The notes under the pieces are model-generated. The model saw nothing but the letters and a program-made list of their open reading frames with translations. It was not told where the DNA came from and did no database searches. From Lucifuga dentata (taxonomy: Eukaryota; Chordata; Actinopteri; Ophidiiformes; Bythitidae): a stretch of 64,000 nucleotides of DNA. Below are positions 1-11,538 of this stretch, piece after piece (the first letter of the stretch is position 1; every line of letters starts with the position of its first letter). The stretch is taken from NCBI GenBank assembly GCA_014773175.1, contig VXCM01002004.1, positions 157,728 through 221,727 on the forward strand. Reading direction: 5' to 3'. The translations under genes and the position numbers were made by a program.

Positions 1-68
<68 letters not shown>

Positions 69-122
69 ATATTCTATTTTTTATTTATTTATTTATTTTA
101 TTTTATTTATTTATTTATTTTT
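1..122. repeat. poly-T run and ATTT-rich low-complexity DNA
   Basis: The window opens with 65 consecutive T followed by ATTT/ATTTT repeats. It could be the tail of a retroposon or a contig edge; nothing coding is visible. Confidence 0.9.
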
Positions 123-2546
123 AATAGTCTTGTTATAACTTCTTCAGTTTGTGGTTTAGACCCGAAACAAATGCACACATGCACATACAAGGATTTCTTT
201 TCCGGAGAAGAAGGGTCGGAGCACTTGATACAACTTAGGCGTGTGCAACAGTGATCATTGTTATGTCATTCATTCACAGACAAAGTTGTGTGAGTCAAAA
301 TGTCAAGGAAATTCTGATCTGTAAGTATAAATAACCATCATATAGGAGGGTATCCTACACATAACACATTTAATTCCACATATGAATGTGGCCCAAATTG
401 ATCTGAGAATATCCATGTGCTTTTTTGCAGTTCACATATTCACAGCACATATGCATTATGCACCACATGTGAGCAAAAGATCCAAAGTGGGTCCCTTGTA
501 TCTGGTGGTGAAAATGTATCAGACGTAACTTTGCTTTGGTTACACAGCCATCTTCCCAAAAAGTTCACAAAGTGAAACAAAATGGTTGAATTTCTGGGAA
601 AGCTGCTGCAACAAAAGTGTAATTCCTTTATCCTTTATCACAAAGTACTTCGCTGGACGTTACTGGTTGAGGATATGTGGAAGTGTAAGAGTGTCTGTGG
701 GTGTATTTTTCCTTCACGTTTGTGCAAATGGTCAAGCTTACCTCTTTCCTTTTCTTCCTGTTGGTGTCCTCACACAGAGGAATAATCAGTGATTTCAGAG
801 CTCATTTTGCTTCAGTCAGACTTCAGATGCCAGTGTTGGTTTTGTTCCTTGTGCATAATGAAAAACGAATTCTATACACCTGAAAATATAATAATATCTA
901 TAAGACACAAAATAGAGGCTTAAATTTTTTTCTTTGCCAGTCTTTCTTCCTCATTATTTCATCGCACCCAATTGAGTGTTTTCACATAAATGTGTGTGTG
1001 TGTGTGTGTGTGTGTGTCTTTACACCCACTAGTATTAAATATTGCAAACATTATTGTGTAATCAATATCTTTAATTTGAGCATCTTTGTTAGCTGGGATG
1101 ACAGTTAGTTTTGAGGTTAATTGACTTTAAAAACTATTTTAAAAAAATATGAGTGCATACGCATTGCATAATGATTGGGGAAATGTAAAACAGACACAGG
1201 CATAGTCCTTTATGAATAGCATGACACTGGCACCAGGACACTCTGGCACTCTGGCAGTGTAATTTATATCCTGCACATTCATATTCCTCATCCTGCTTTC
1301 AAACATTTTGCTTATGCAGCATTTGTATTGCTGTAAAATAAAAAGCTTTTTGTTCCCAGCAGAATAAAGGGTCGTTTCTCAGTGGGTCTTTGGGGTAACG
1401 TAAGCTCATCTATGTGCCAGCTAGCAGCTCAGGTGAAGCTCTGTGCATTCAGAGACAGAGTTTATGTCGTATTAGCTCTCTGTCTGTCATCCCAAACATG
1501 TCAGAGGGCACAGTGAAGCTGAATAACGGCCCAGCACCAACGTAGATGCCAACAGAGAGGCCAGAAAGGATTACCAGCGCAGAGAGCAGACTGTCTGTGC
1601 TGTGAGAGGCCGCTGATCCTCCTCTCTATGCTTTGAATTTCCCAATTATTTTGTTTAAATGCACAGAAGAAACATTGATGATGTTTGAGTTGTGAGACCA
1701 AACCAAAACATCTGTTAGTTTCTTCTCTAACTCAAATCCTGCGTTGATGTAAACTGTTTAGACTCACTAATTATCATATATTAAAATCCTGGGTTTCTAA
1801 TCTCCATTGGTTTTTCATTCAGAATCATTGCTCTGTAAGGCCAGATGACAGGATCTCTCCGTAAATCCCTTTGTGGAATCATGTAATAACACAAAGGACC
1901 CAAACAGGACATTCAAAGACTCTGACTGGGTGCTTCGATTACACTCTGTCCGTTCTTTCAGCCAAAATAACACTGTTCTAGGCCAGTCTGCTCTGTGCGT
2001 GAGGAATCAAGGAAGTCAAAAATCCTTCAGCGTGGCAGCTGTTCATTGGATGATGAACATCCAGTGAACACCTTGTTTCTTTCATGTAGCAGCTTTTCAA
2101 AAATAAGAGCAAAAAATATCATTTCAGCCGTGAATTCCTGCAATTCAGCAATGCATTTGCAAGGTCTCTGTAAACGTGAAATTCATGTAACAACCCCAAA
2201 CTGCTACCAGAATTGTCACTTTGCCATATTTCTATACAGTTTAGTAATTTTTCAAATACTTGTCCTTTCCTGCATTGATTAAGCATCGATCAATACTTCT
2301 CAATCACACTGATCGGGTGTCTTATGGCAGAAAATAACTTTTGTGGAGGTGTTGCATGATTGTATTCAACTGGTTTGACTGTCTGCTCTCTCCCCCCCCC
2401 CCCCNCCCCCCCCCCCAACCCTGCATTTCTTTCACCAGAATAAACTCTGCCAACATGTTAATTCAAGCTAATGGCGGTGCACACAACCCTCATGATGCAT
2501 TCATATCTACGAGTAGAACTGTTCATTTGAGTCCTTGTCTCCTTAG
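123..2546. other. no gene recognised; intron or intergenic DNA
   Basis: This stretch is AT-rich and no reading frame in it resembles a known protein. It holds a (TG)n microsatellite at 991-1017 and a poly-C tract at 2392-2416 interrupted by an N at 2405. Because the exon at 2547 needs upstream exons, part of this stretch is probably the last intron of that gene. Confidence 0.7.
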
Positions 2547-2719
2547 ATCACCAAGAGACGGGTGCCACTGAGCGGTCGGTCAAATTTTCCGACATGAGAG
2601 AGACAGCCAAGGAGATCCAAGCAGCAGAAGAGGAAGAAGAGGTGGAGGAGGAGGAAGATAAAGATGAGGGGGGCAAAACCGAGGAAACGACAGAAGAGAA
2701 CGGTCAGGGGAGTAACTGA
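2547..2719 (+). CDS. terminal exon of an unidentified acidic protein
   Basis: A good acceptor (pyrimidine tract ending TTAG at 2545-2546) leads into an open frame that needs one nucleotide from the previous exon and ends at TGA 2717-2719. The encoded tail begins around ETGATERSVKFSDMRETAKE and then becomes a glutamate-rich stretch ending ENGQGSN. I do not recognise the family. By position just upstream of stard3 it could be ppp1r1b (DARPP-32), which neighbours STARD3 in mammals and also has an acidic run, but no PP1-binding or other DARPP-32 signature is visible in this exon. Upstream exons are not identified. The serine in RSVKFSD is a plausible kinase site, which is inference only. Confidence 0.55.
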
Positions 2720-3291
2720 GAGGAAGCGGAGGAAATACCTGGAGGGAATATTAGAAAGAAAGTTATTGTTTTGTTAAAGCTGTAAACTTTAAAGAGTACT
2801 CTGAACACAGAAATGAAGTGTCTTGTGATGAAGTGATGAAGTGTCATCTGTGTGCTGTTGTGTGAATGTGTGAAGTCTGAGTGAAGCTGTGGGTGAATGT
2901 GGTAGAGATTAAAGGAAGTGACTGAATGATAGATGCTATACTTCCATCAAAACAAATGTGTGTGTGTGTGAGAGCAAGAAATTCTATAAGATTTCACTTT
3001 AAAAAGGTCAGCTGGCTCAGAGGAGGAAGGATGTGAGATCTTGTCCCAGATAGTTTGTGAATAAGGTTTTGACTCTTATGAGGAGGTGAGGAATGACATA
3101 CTGACAGACCATAAGCAAAGCAGACCACAGACACCACTTTGTCCATTATGTCCTCTTCTTTGAATGACACGTGGAAAGGCCAAGGTCAGTACGACCAAAT
3201 AACCCTTACTGCAAACACTTGCCCATGGCATCCCATGACTTGTGAACAGAACTAAATACTGTATTCTTTCAAAAAGGGCAATCATTGATGG

Positions 3292-3297
3292 AATAAA
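3292..3297 (+). terminator. candidate polyadenylation signal of the acidic-tail gene
   Basis: AATAAA lies about 570 bases after the stop at 2719 and is a reasonable 3' end for that transcript. Confidence 0.4.
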
Positions 3298-5310
3298 TTA
3301 AAAAGTGCAGAAACACACTCAGATAAAAACAACGTTGTGCACAATTTCCCACAAATAATGTCTTATATTAACTTGTCTAAAGTATATGAAAGCCAGTATT
3401 TGTGTGCTGTGGCATCTGCTATACTTCATTTTGAAACCCTGGCCTACATTGCCAATCTGATTTGCAACAAAATTCAGTTTGAGCCTTTGATCAAACATGT
3501 ATTGTCCGCCATCTTGTGGTAGAAAGTAGGTATGACAAGTTGCTGGCCAATGAGACGTTTCTCTATTATTTTTATCCGTGATCACAGTATGTGTATGGTT
3601 ATTACATTTAGCTTTAAAACAGGATTTTTCAATATTTGAGGATTTTAAAATAAATTTCCAAATGTGAAACTACCTCTATTTTTTCAGAATTCCCAGTCAT
3701 TGCTCCCATCACACTTCAGCTGGATTCATATAGAGCTGATACGCTGTTAGAGAACAGAAAATTAAATTATAATACTGCTGACTCACTTGGAAAGTCTTAG
3801 TGCTCACAACCTTTTCATCTCACTTTTCTAATGTTACCTTTTTAAATTGTTCAGTCAGATTTGTATGTCATGGATGTGATGTAAGAGCTATTTTTCTAAT
3901 CTAATGCTTAGCCAAGCTCGGCCCTGTTTCTACCGGCTATATCTGATGCAACACCTCTCATTTAATATACCATACAGCACACAGAGCTTATAAGCAGGTG
4001 GTGTGGTTACTTTATGATTGACATTTGACAAAAATAGTCATTTCACATAGATAATAGTCTCAGTCTCTCTTTTTCTTGTGAAAATAACAAGCACTTCTTA
4101 TTTGAGATAATCTCATTACTTTCATTATCAGTTTAACTGAAATTATGTAATTTATTGTTTAACTTCTGGTTCATTGGACAGGAAAGTTTCCATTTGTGCT
4201 ACAAGGATGAATAAATTTAGCTGTGATCTGGGCCGATTTTTGTATATACATACCATGAAACTTTAACCTCTGGCCTGCCCAAAATGTGGGATCACTGCAG
4301 CAACAGTTTTGTGTTGCTGAGAGATCCCCCTCCACTCTCTGTCCATCATCCTCTCCTCCAGATCAGAAGAAAAAAATGGCAAGACATGTATGAACTCTCT
4401 GTTTATCAGTTTATTTTTCGTTAATTTTTCCATTCTTCTGTTTCGCAATGTAATGTGGTTGTTTTAAAGTGAAGAACAATATATCAAAATAAACATTTTC
4501 TTTCCTTTTTCTCCTTAAACTGAGCTATTTATGCACCTGTATGAATGTATGTGTATGCACGTGTTTGTTTTTTTTGTTGTTGTTGTTTTGTTTTTACTGA
4601 GATGTTAAAATCTGATTTCAAATACTAAATATTAAAACTATAGTTTCAATATACTTTATTACTATTCTGCATAGACCGTGGTGACTCTCTGCTGGAGGAT
4701 TTCCAACACTTGAACTCAATATAAATAGTGAGATGACGTTCTAAAAAAAAAAAAAAAAAAAAAAACTTAATCTGGTCCATTCATAAATAATCAGGTACAA
4801 ACACTGATGTGCTCAGGGGCAAAAACAGCTCAGCGGTATGTTAGTAGGTTAGAGTTTATTTTTGCTCACAGCCGGTCACGCCAGGGGTATATTATAGGAC
4901 ACGTGAACCAACCAACAAACAACATATCGTCAATTCAAGTTGTTCAAAATGTTTAATTTCTAAACTAAGAAGTAATAAACAACTTGCAACCCATTTCCAT
5001 TAGACTGACTGAAAGATTTATGACAAATTTATTCATCATGTTCAGTTTGGTGTTCTTGAGGAGCACTATTCTCCATGTGAAAACAAGGCAGTCAGGGAAA
5101 CTGACCTCTATAACATCACAAGGGTTATGCTGTGTTAGTGCTACACGTTTGGAAACTACAGCCACTGCTAGAAGTTTAGTGTATTGAATTCACTACAAGA
5201 AGTCTGGAAATGGCTTTAGTCTACCACTCATCAAAAGCACAGACAGGAAGTAGCCCTTGTGATGTCACAGAGGTCAGTTTCCCTGAACAGAACTAAATAA
5301 ATAAATTAGA
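3298..5310. other. intergenic DNA without recognised genes
   Basis: No coding exon is recognised here. It contains a T-rich tract near 4567-4595 and a poly-A run near 4743-4765. Short open frames are unsupported by splice sites or by resemblance to any family. Confidence 0.65.
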
Positions 5311-5318
5311 CTTTAAAA

Positions 5319-5566
5319 TAGAGATGGCAATTTTGGCACCCAGGATCGATACGTTTCGAAGCCGTTTTCGTAACTTCCAGTTTTTAAGCGAGGTTTACGA
5401 CAGTCTCGAAACATCAGTCACGTGACCACCATGTCAGCTTTCCAGCGTTCTAGAGTTGCAGTTCAGGTTTCTGCCAACAGGCTGTGCACATTCAACTAAT
5501 GTTTCGAAACAATGTGTGTTTCAAATGTATCGAAACTATTTTGAAGATTCGAAATTGCCATCCCTA
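5319..5566. mobile_element. hAT-type miniature inverted-repeat element (248 bp)
   Basis: The element starts TAGAGATGGCAATTT and ends AAATTGCCATCCCTA, a 15-bp terminal inverted repeat with one mismatch. It is flanked by an exact 8-bp duplication CTTTAAAA at 5311-5318 and 5567-5574. An 8-bp target duplication with short terminal repeats is the signature of hAT transposons. It has no coding capacity and is therefore non-autonomous. It lies about 270 bp upstream of the probable stard3 promoter. Confidence 0.85.
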
Positions 5567-5836
5567 CTTTAAAATAAGTTTCAGTTTGCTGGATACCTAT
5601 TCAGTCCATGCAGCTTAGCCTGACATAAAACACTGACATCAACAATAAGCATTTATTTATCCATTCATTTGTTTTGCTGTGTAATTCATTCCAATGCTAC
5701 GTGACATTCCTTAAAAACAACTCAATGTGAAACACTCTCAAAGTTTACATTTACATACCAAATGTTGGACAGTAATCAGTTAAAACTTTTCCTTAAGCAC
5801 GGTCGCTGCTAGCTAAAGCAGTTCGGTCAAAACGAA

Positions 5837-5993
5837 ACCGGAAGTACATAGCAGGAACTTCTCTTGTGTTGCACTTTGCCAAACAAAACCTTGACAAGTT
5901 AATCTTTGGTATCGACGGAAGTGGGCTGAGAGCAGGATCATCTCGGAAAACCTACTGGTCGATGATGATGATTATAATGATCCGGTAAATCAA
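5837..5993 (+). promoter_or_regulatory. stard3: probable stard3 promoter and noncoding first exon
   Basis: A consensus ETS-family site (ACCGGAAGT, 5837-5845) sits where a TATA-less housekeeping promoter would be expected. A strong donor, CAA followed by GTAAGT at 5994, closes a putative noncoding exon. It would join the acceptor at 7261-7262, just ahead of the stard3 start codon. The exon holds a short upstream open frame at 5962-5988 (eight codons and a stop, starting with three consecutive ATGs). The transcription start is not determined, and the assignment is inferred from position and splice sites. Confidence 0.5.
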
Positions 5994-7262
5994 GTAAGTA
6001 AAACTAAAACTTTATGTTTATGACATTACAGACGTTAGTGTGGTTTTCTGCTTTCATGTTGTTAATTTTTGTTGTGCTGCTTACCATATACGTACGACGC
6101 GTACATCTTTATTTTTCGTGGTACAGCAGTAAGCAAGTGAGAACGCTTAGAAATTAGGGCAACTTAGCCACACAGCTAACACAATGGAGGCTAACAACAC
6201 CGGCTATTTGGTTATTAGTTTGTAAGATCACTTATGCTACTGAATATTCATTTCATGCGACAGTGACTAGCCGGGTCATTTTAGTGCATCCGGTGATTCT
6301 CTTTTTTATTATTTATTTTCTGCGTGCCTTGATTTGTTAACATCGGTAAACAACTTGTTAGCTTGCTAGCTTGTCTGCAACTCGACTGAACGTCACCTAT
6401 TTGTTTTTATCAGGAGTTGTCATGGGGTCTAATCAGTAACCATGATCACTAATTTTGAAGTTCTGATTAAAATTCCCGGTTTAAACACTTTTGCAGCGAG
6501 TTTTAAGCTGTGCGAAGTAGATAAAATTGAGATGATTGAGGCTTCAAACTAACTTAAATGTGGCTTTTTTGTAAACCAAAATTAAAAAAAAAAAAACNAA
6601 AAAAAAAAAAAAAATTCCAGACTGATCACTCAGCATTTGTTGATTGTGAATCAGTGAGTAACATGACAGTCCAATGGTCAAATACACACACACTGCTTCC
6701 GTGTGTTCAGTAATTCCTTCCAAAAATCCTTATTGAATGTTCCAGAACTAAATTATTATGAGCTCTAAAACAGGCAAATCTGGGTTCTCATTAAGGATCA
6801 AACCGTGCATGATAAGTTATGAAACATGGAAGCAGCACTTAAAAAATATGACATCACAAAGAGTTTCTGTATGGGCTCCACAGAAAGTATATAATGGAAA
6901 AACAATTTCTTACATACATTTTTATCCTCTGTATTTTGCAGTTGCATGTATTATTATGCAATTAGCTATCACGTGAAAGAAATCAGCTGTAAATAATACT
7001 GTCAGCGGTTTGGATATGTTGTGAACCACAGGGCTCTAAAACTTCGTGAAAATTTCCCAGATTAGGTCACTCCTTTGAGGAAATCCCTCTGCTGATAAAT
7101 TTAATTTTACAACTTAACAATGCATGCCCAAATGCACCATCAGTTCTTCTCTGTGATGGGGGGGCAGTCTCATTTCTGGAGAAGCCTCTGATTCAGGGGA
7201 ACCTTCAGGGTCTTTTGTCCACCCCAGAATTTGGACTCAGCTCTTGTCTCTGTCATTTCCAG
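5994..7262 (+). other. probable first intron of stard3
   Basis: The stretch is AT-rich and noncoding, bounded by the donor at 5994 and the acceptor at 7261-7262. It includes a poly-A tract with a single N at 6598. No coding exon is recognised. Confidence 0.5.
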
Positions 7263-7296
7263 CTGGAGTTTTGCCATCTTCTGTCTCGCCGCTGGA

Positions 7297-10200
7297 ATGC
7301 CGGGTGGAGAGCATGGTGAGCTTGGGGCCAGCCTCCCTGCCATCGCCTCCCTTAACGCTTCCTACACATCGCTGTCCCTCCCTTCTCCATACATGTTGGT
7401 ACCACCCGCAGAGCGCAGGGTCATCTCAGATGTCCGCCGCACCTTCTGTCTCTTTGTGACGTTCGACCTCCTCTTCATCTCGCTCATCTGGATTATTGAG
7501 CTGAATGTGAATGTGAGTGCACATAACCGGTTTTCACTTGAAAGCTCTGAAGTTTTACAGAAATGTTCTTTTCCTCAAATTCATTGTTATGAATCTAAAT
7601 TTTATTGATGCTGAAGGCTCGGTTTGACTCTGATGTCGCCTCTGCTTTGCTCTCCTGCAGACCGACTCAATCTGGGAGAGTTTGGAGAAAGAGGTCATCA
7701 AATATGACTTCAGGTCTTCCTTCTTCGACATCGCCGTAAGTGGATCAGCCCAACTCGCTGTAGATTTAGATTCTGCGTAAGCTGGTAGGACTTATTATTT
7801 GTATTGAATCTCGATCACATTTACAAAGGGTTTGCCCCGACATGCTCTCATAATGCATCCAGTTTTTGACTTCCTCCGTGTGTTTCAAAGAATTAAAGCT
7901 GATGTCAGCACCGTGTACTGGCTGAGCTGTTAAACTTCATGACACATCTGTGTTTTATTGACACAAAAAGAGGAATTACAGCTAAGTCAACAGGCCAGGC
8001 TGTCATGGTGATATAAAATGCCTGAGGCCTTTGTCTTGTTTCTTCCTCCTTCTCACAGGTTCTTGCGCTGTTTCGTTTCCTATGTCTACAAGTGGGTTAT
8101 GCTGCCTTTCGGTTGCGGCATTGGTGGGTTGTGGCGGTAAGTGAGCTCAGCAAGACACGCTGACGAATTAACGGACAGTGTCCTGCTATCAGTGCCTGGC
8201 AGGACTTGTAACACATGTCCACGTCTTGCTCAACAGATTACCACTCTGGTGACCAGCGCCTTCCTTATTGTCAAAGTCACCACGTCCAATGTAAGTGACC
8301 CTCTAGCCGCTGTGATACTTTCAGACTTACAGTATGTGTGCGGTTCAGCCGGAGCAGGAAAACCACTTCGGCTTTTTCACTTCTCCATTTATACCCACAA
8401 TCTGCCATCTGACTGTGTGTTTATGACTTTATTGCAGTTTTAGATCACAGACAGCATATGTTGCCTTTCACTTGCATATTGTGTTACGTTTGGTCAAACA
8501 TTTACGGAGCTGAATTTTTTTATATTCAGCAATGAGGAAGTAAATTATCATGAAGCATCTGTCATCTCTGTGGTTTTTGTAGCAATGCTTCCCATCTGTT
8601 AAATAATCCCACAGCCTCAGGATGACATGGTTTATTTCCCTACACAGTTTCTGTCCCGCAATGCCTTTGGCTATGTGTTACCCATCACTTCCTTTGTGGT
8701 GGCCTGGTTGGAGACGTGGTTCCTTGATTTCAAGGTTCTCACCCAGGAGGCAAGCGATGAGAGAGGTGAGTGAAAGATGGCCGACAAAGTTTGATTTCAA
8801 CCCAAAGACGTTTGTTTCTGTTTTTTTAACTTTTTTCTCCCCTTTGACCCCAGCTTACCTGGCAGCCGTGAATGCAGCCTGCGAACGCGCCCCCATAATC
8901 TACCCCCACGCTGTTTCAGACGGACAGTTCTACTCTCCACCTGAATCTATTGCAGGTAGAAGCTGATTAAAGGACCATGCCATCCATTTTGCATATTTGA
9001 GCCTAATATATTAAATTTTCATACACGCAAGGTTACTGGTTACTGACAGTCATTTCCCAAAGCATACTACTGGAACGGTGAGTTAAAAAAAAGTTTTTCC
9101 TACCTTCCAGACTGCCATTGGTTTCAGTTCATTCTGGTACTTTATTAAAATCAACTTGTTGAAACACTCTTGTTCCATCATCATGAACAAGACGTACATT
9201 CAGCATTTTATTTAGAAGTTACGTAATTTTAGTGTTTAAGCGCAATAAAAAGCACAGAGTGAATGTATGTCTCCACCGGGGAATATAGTNATTTTAGTGT
9301 TTAAGCGCAATAAAAAGCACAGAGTGAATGTATGTCTCCACCGGGGAATATAGTCCAAAAACAAGACCTGCGTTTATTGAAAAATTTAAAGGCTGTGTAA
9401 CTGTTAGTAGGTGAAACATCTATTTTTAAGGTGGATGTATTGCTTGAATATTTGATTTTGAAAGATTAAGAGATTTTGCAAAATATCANTTTTAAGGTGG
9501 ATGTATTGCTTGAATATTTGATTTTGAAAGATTAAGAGATTTTGCAAAATATCAGAACAGCTGAAATACGGTTTTACCCTTTGGGAAATGATTGTCAGTA
9601 GCTTTGTGTGTATGAAAATTGAATATATTAGGCTCAAACATGCAAAATGGGTGATATGGTCCTTTAAGATATGGTATGGTCCTTTAAGTAAGACCATACC
9701 ATCCAAAGTTAAAAATTAACTTGTGTCCATGTACTGTAGCCTTTGAAACTTAAGGACATTTGAGATTTTGAGTTTTGTGCTTAATTTGGGCGGGATCTGT
9801 GTCCCCAGGCTCTGAGGAGGATCTGGATGAGGAAGGTTTGGGGCGCAGAGCTGTCACTGCTCAGGTAATTATGTCTTCACCCATCCAAGCTCCTCTCCAC
9901 CTCACGCCGACTCTGTCCACCTCTCACGTTGTTTTTCTTTGTCTCTCTCTCTCTCGCTCCAGGAGAAGGAGTATGTCAGACAGGGTCGTGAGGCCATGTC
10001 TGTGGTCGAACAGATTTTGGCTCAGGAGGAAAACTGGAAATTTGAAAAGAACAACGTGAGTTTTTGAGCTGATACGCTCAGTTCAGCTGATTGGGGATTT
10101 TCTCTTCTCCTGTGGTTGACTCACAGGGTTAACCCATAGGATGGGGGCATGTCACTCGCTTGAAGATTCACATGATCAAAGATTACTTCAGTAATCAAAA

Positions 10201-11538
10201 ACCACATATCCACTCTGGTGTTCCCAAAACAAAATGTTCAGCTACACACAGATTCTTTTGATGTTCCACCACATGGCTTTTAATAGTCTTGAGAGAAATG
10301 TTATTTGATTCACTTTGAGTTTACTGTATTGACGCACAAAAATGGAGTGTGGTGCTATTAACTGTTTTCTTTTATGTCAGGACATGGGAGACTCTGTGTA
10401 CACTCTGGAGATCCCCTTCCACGGAAAGACTTTTATTCTAAAGGTACGCCAAGCCAAGACAGCGACCTAAATATTCTTTAATTCTCATGTATAGGTTCTG
10501 ATGGGTCCATCTTTTGTATTTTTATTCAGGCTTTTATGCAATGTCCTGCTGAGCTTGTGTATCAAGAGGTGATTTTGCAACCGGAAAAGATGGTCCAGTG
10601 GAACAAAACAGTTTCTGCTTGCCAGGTAAATGTCTTTTTCACTCTTACTGTTTTTTTTTTTGTCCTTTCAGACTTTTCAGTTGTTTAGAATGTTCTCCTT
10701 TTCTTCAGATCCTCCAGAGGATTGATGACAACACTCTGGTATCATACGATGTCTCGGCCGGGGCAGCAGGGGGCGTTGTGTCTGCTCGGTACATCAGCAC
10801 AGCATACAGCCGCTACAATAACTCAACGACCCGCTGCTAAATTTGAAACGGGCGTTCAGTATGTCTCCTTTCTTCCTTCAGGGACTTTGTCAATGTTCGA
10901 CGAGTGGAACGCAAGCGAGACTGCTACCTGTCTGCAGGCATGGCAACGGACCACGATGCCAAACCTCCAAGTGGCCGCTACGTCAGGTCAGGCGTCACCT
11001 GTCGCTCGGCTCCCGTAAATTAGAGCCTTGTATCGATTTTATTAAAGCGCAGTCCATGTTAGTTTCATCTCTGCCTTGTGTTAAACCTTTATTTTGTGGC
11101 TCAGGGGAGAGAACGGACCAGGAGGATTTGTGGTCCTCAAATCCAGCAGTAACCCGTCTGTCTGCACTTTCATCTGGGTCCTCAACACAGACCTGAAGGT
11201 GAGAAGACGAATGTAAACTACTTAGCTACAACTTTTCTACGTGATAGTTTTTAAGATGGCTTTTAGGACTAGATATAATACCAAGCAGTAAGTCTGAAAT
11301 GTAATGCCAGTAGAACATATGAGATAATTAAAAATGGAAAACTATGCTATGAAAATATGCAGAGAAGAACAAATGGGAAAATATGTAAGACTTACCTGTT
11401 GTTTGGTGTCATCAGGGCCGGCTGCCTCGCTACCTCATCCACCAGAGTCTGGCTGCCACCATGTTTGAGTTCATGGCCCATTTACGTCAGCGCATCAGCG
11501 ACCTGCGGCCCTGTCTCCGCACGCACCACCACACTTAA
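7297..11538 (+). CDS. stard3: StAR-related lipid transfer protein 3 (STARD3/MLN64), complete coding region
   Basis: STARD3 is a late-endosomal membrane protein that binds cholesterol and moves it at ER-endosome contacts. Fourteen coding exons are seen: 7297-7512, 7661-7735, 8059-8136, 8237-8290, 8648-8765, 8854-8955, 9809-9864, 9963-10055, 10381-10443, 10530-10625, 10709-10788, 10882-10986, 11105-11198 and 11416-11538. All are phase-compatible and total 1353 nt (450 residues; human about 445). The N-terminal MENTAL domain, with four membrane segments, includes [17 protein letters not shown] and [10 protein letters not shown]. The linker carries QFYSPPES (residues 205-212), matching the phospho-FFAT motif that binds VAP proteins. 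The C-terminal START domain begins near residue 230 ([15 protein letters not shown]) and contains [14 protein letters not shown] and [14 protein letters not shown]. The ATG at 7297 gives the family-length N terminus. The C-terminal last dozen residues differ from mammals. The intron between exons 6 and 7 holds a mobile element. Confidence 0.96.
9226..9354. repeat. assembly overlap duplicated around N 9290
   Basis: 64 bp (9226-9289) are repeated exactly after the N (9291-9354). This is best read as two contig ends that were abutted rather than merged. Confidence 0.9.
9424..9554. repeat. assembly overlap duplicated around N 9489
   Basis: 65 bp (9424-9488) are repeated exactly at 9490-9554, flanking a single N, with the same artefact pattern as at 9290. 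Confidence 0.9.

Larger units (their letters stand above)
8967..9667. mobile_element. TTAAAGGACC element, copy 1 (in stard3 intron)
   Basis: The left end reads TTAAAGGACCATGCCATCCA and the right end is its approximate inverse, closing with ATGGTCCTTTAA. The inverted ends extend through the motif TTTGAGCCTAATATATT for roughly 60-100 bp. The apparent 701-bp length is inflated by two unmerged assembly overlaps around the Ns at 9290 and 9489; the real length is near 570 bp. It has no coding capacity. Just after it (to about 9690) a short second copy of the TATGGTCCTTTAA end is repeated. Confidence 0.8.
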
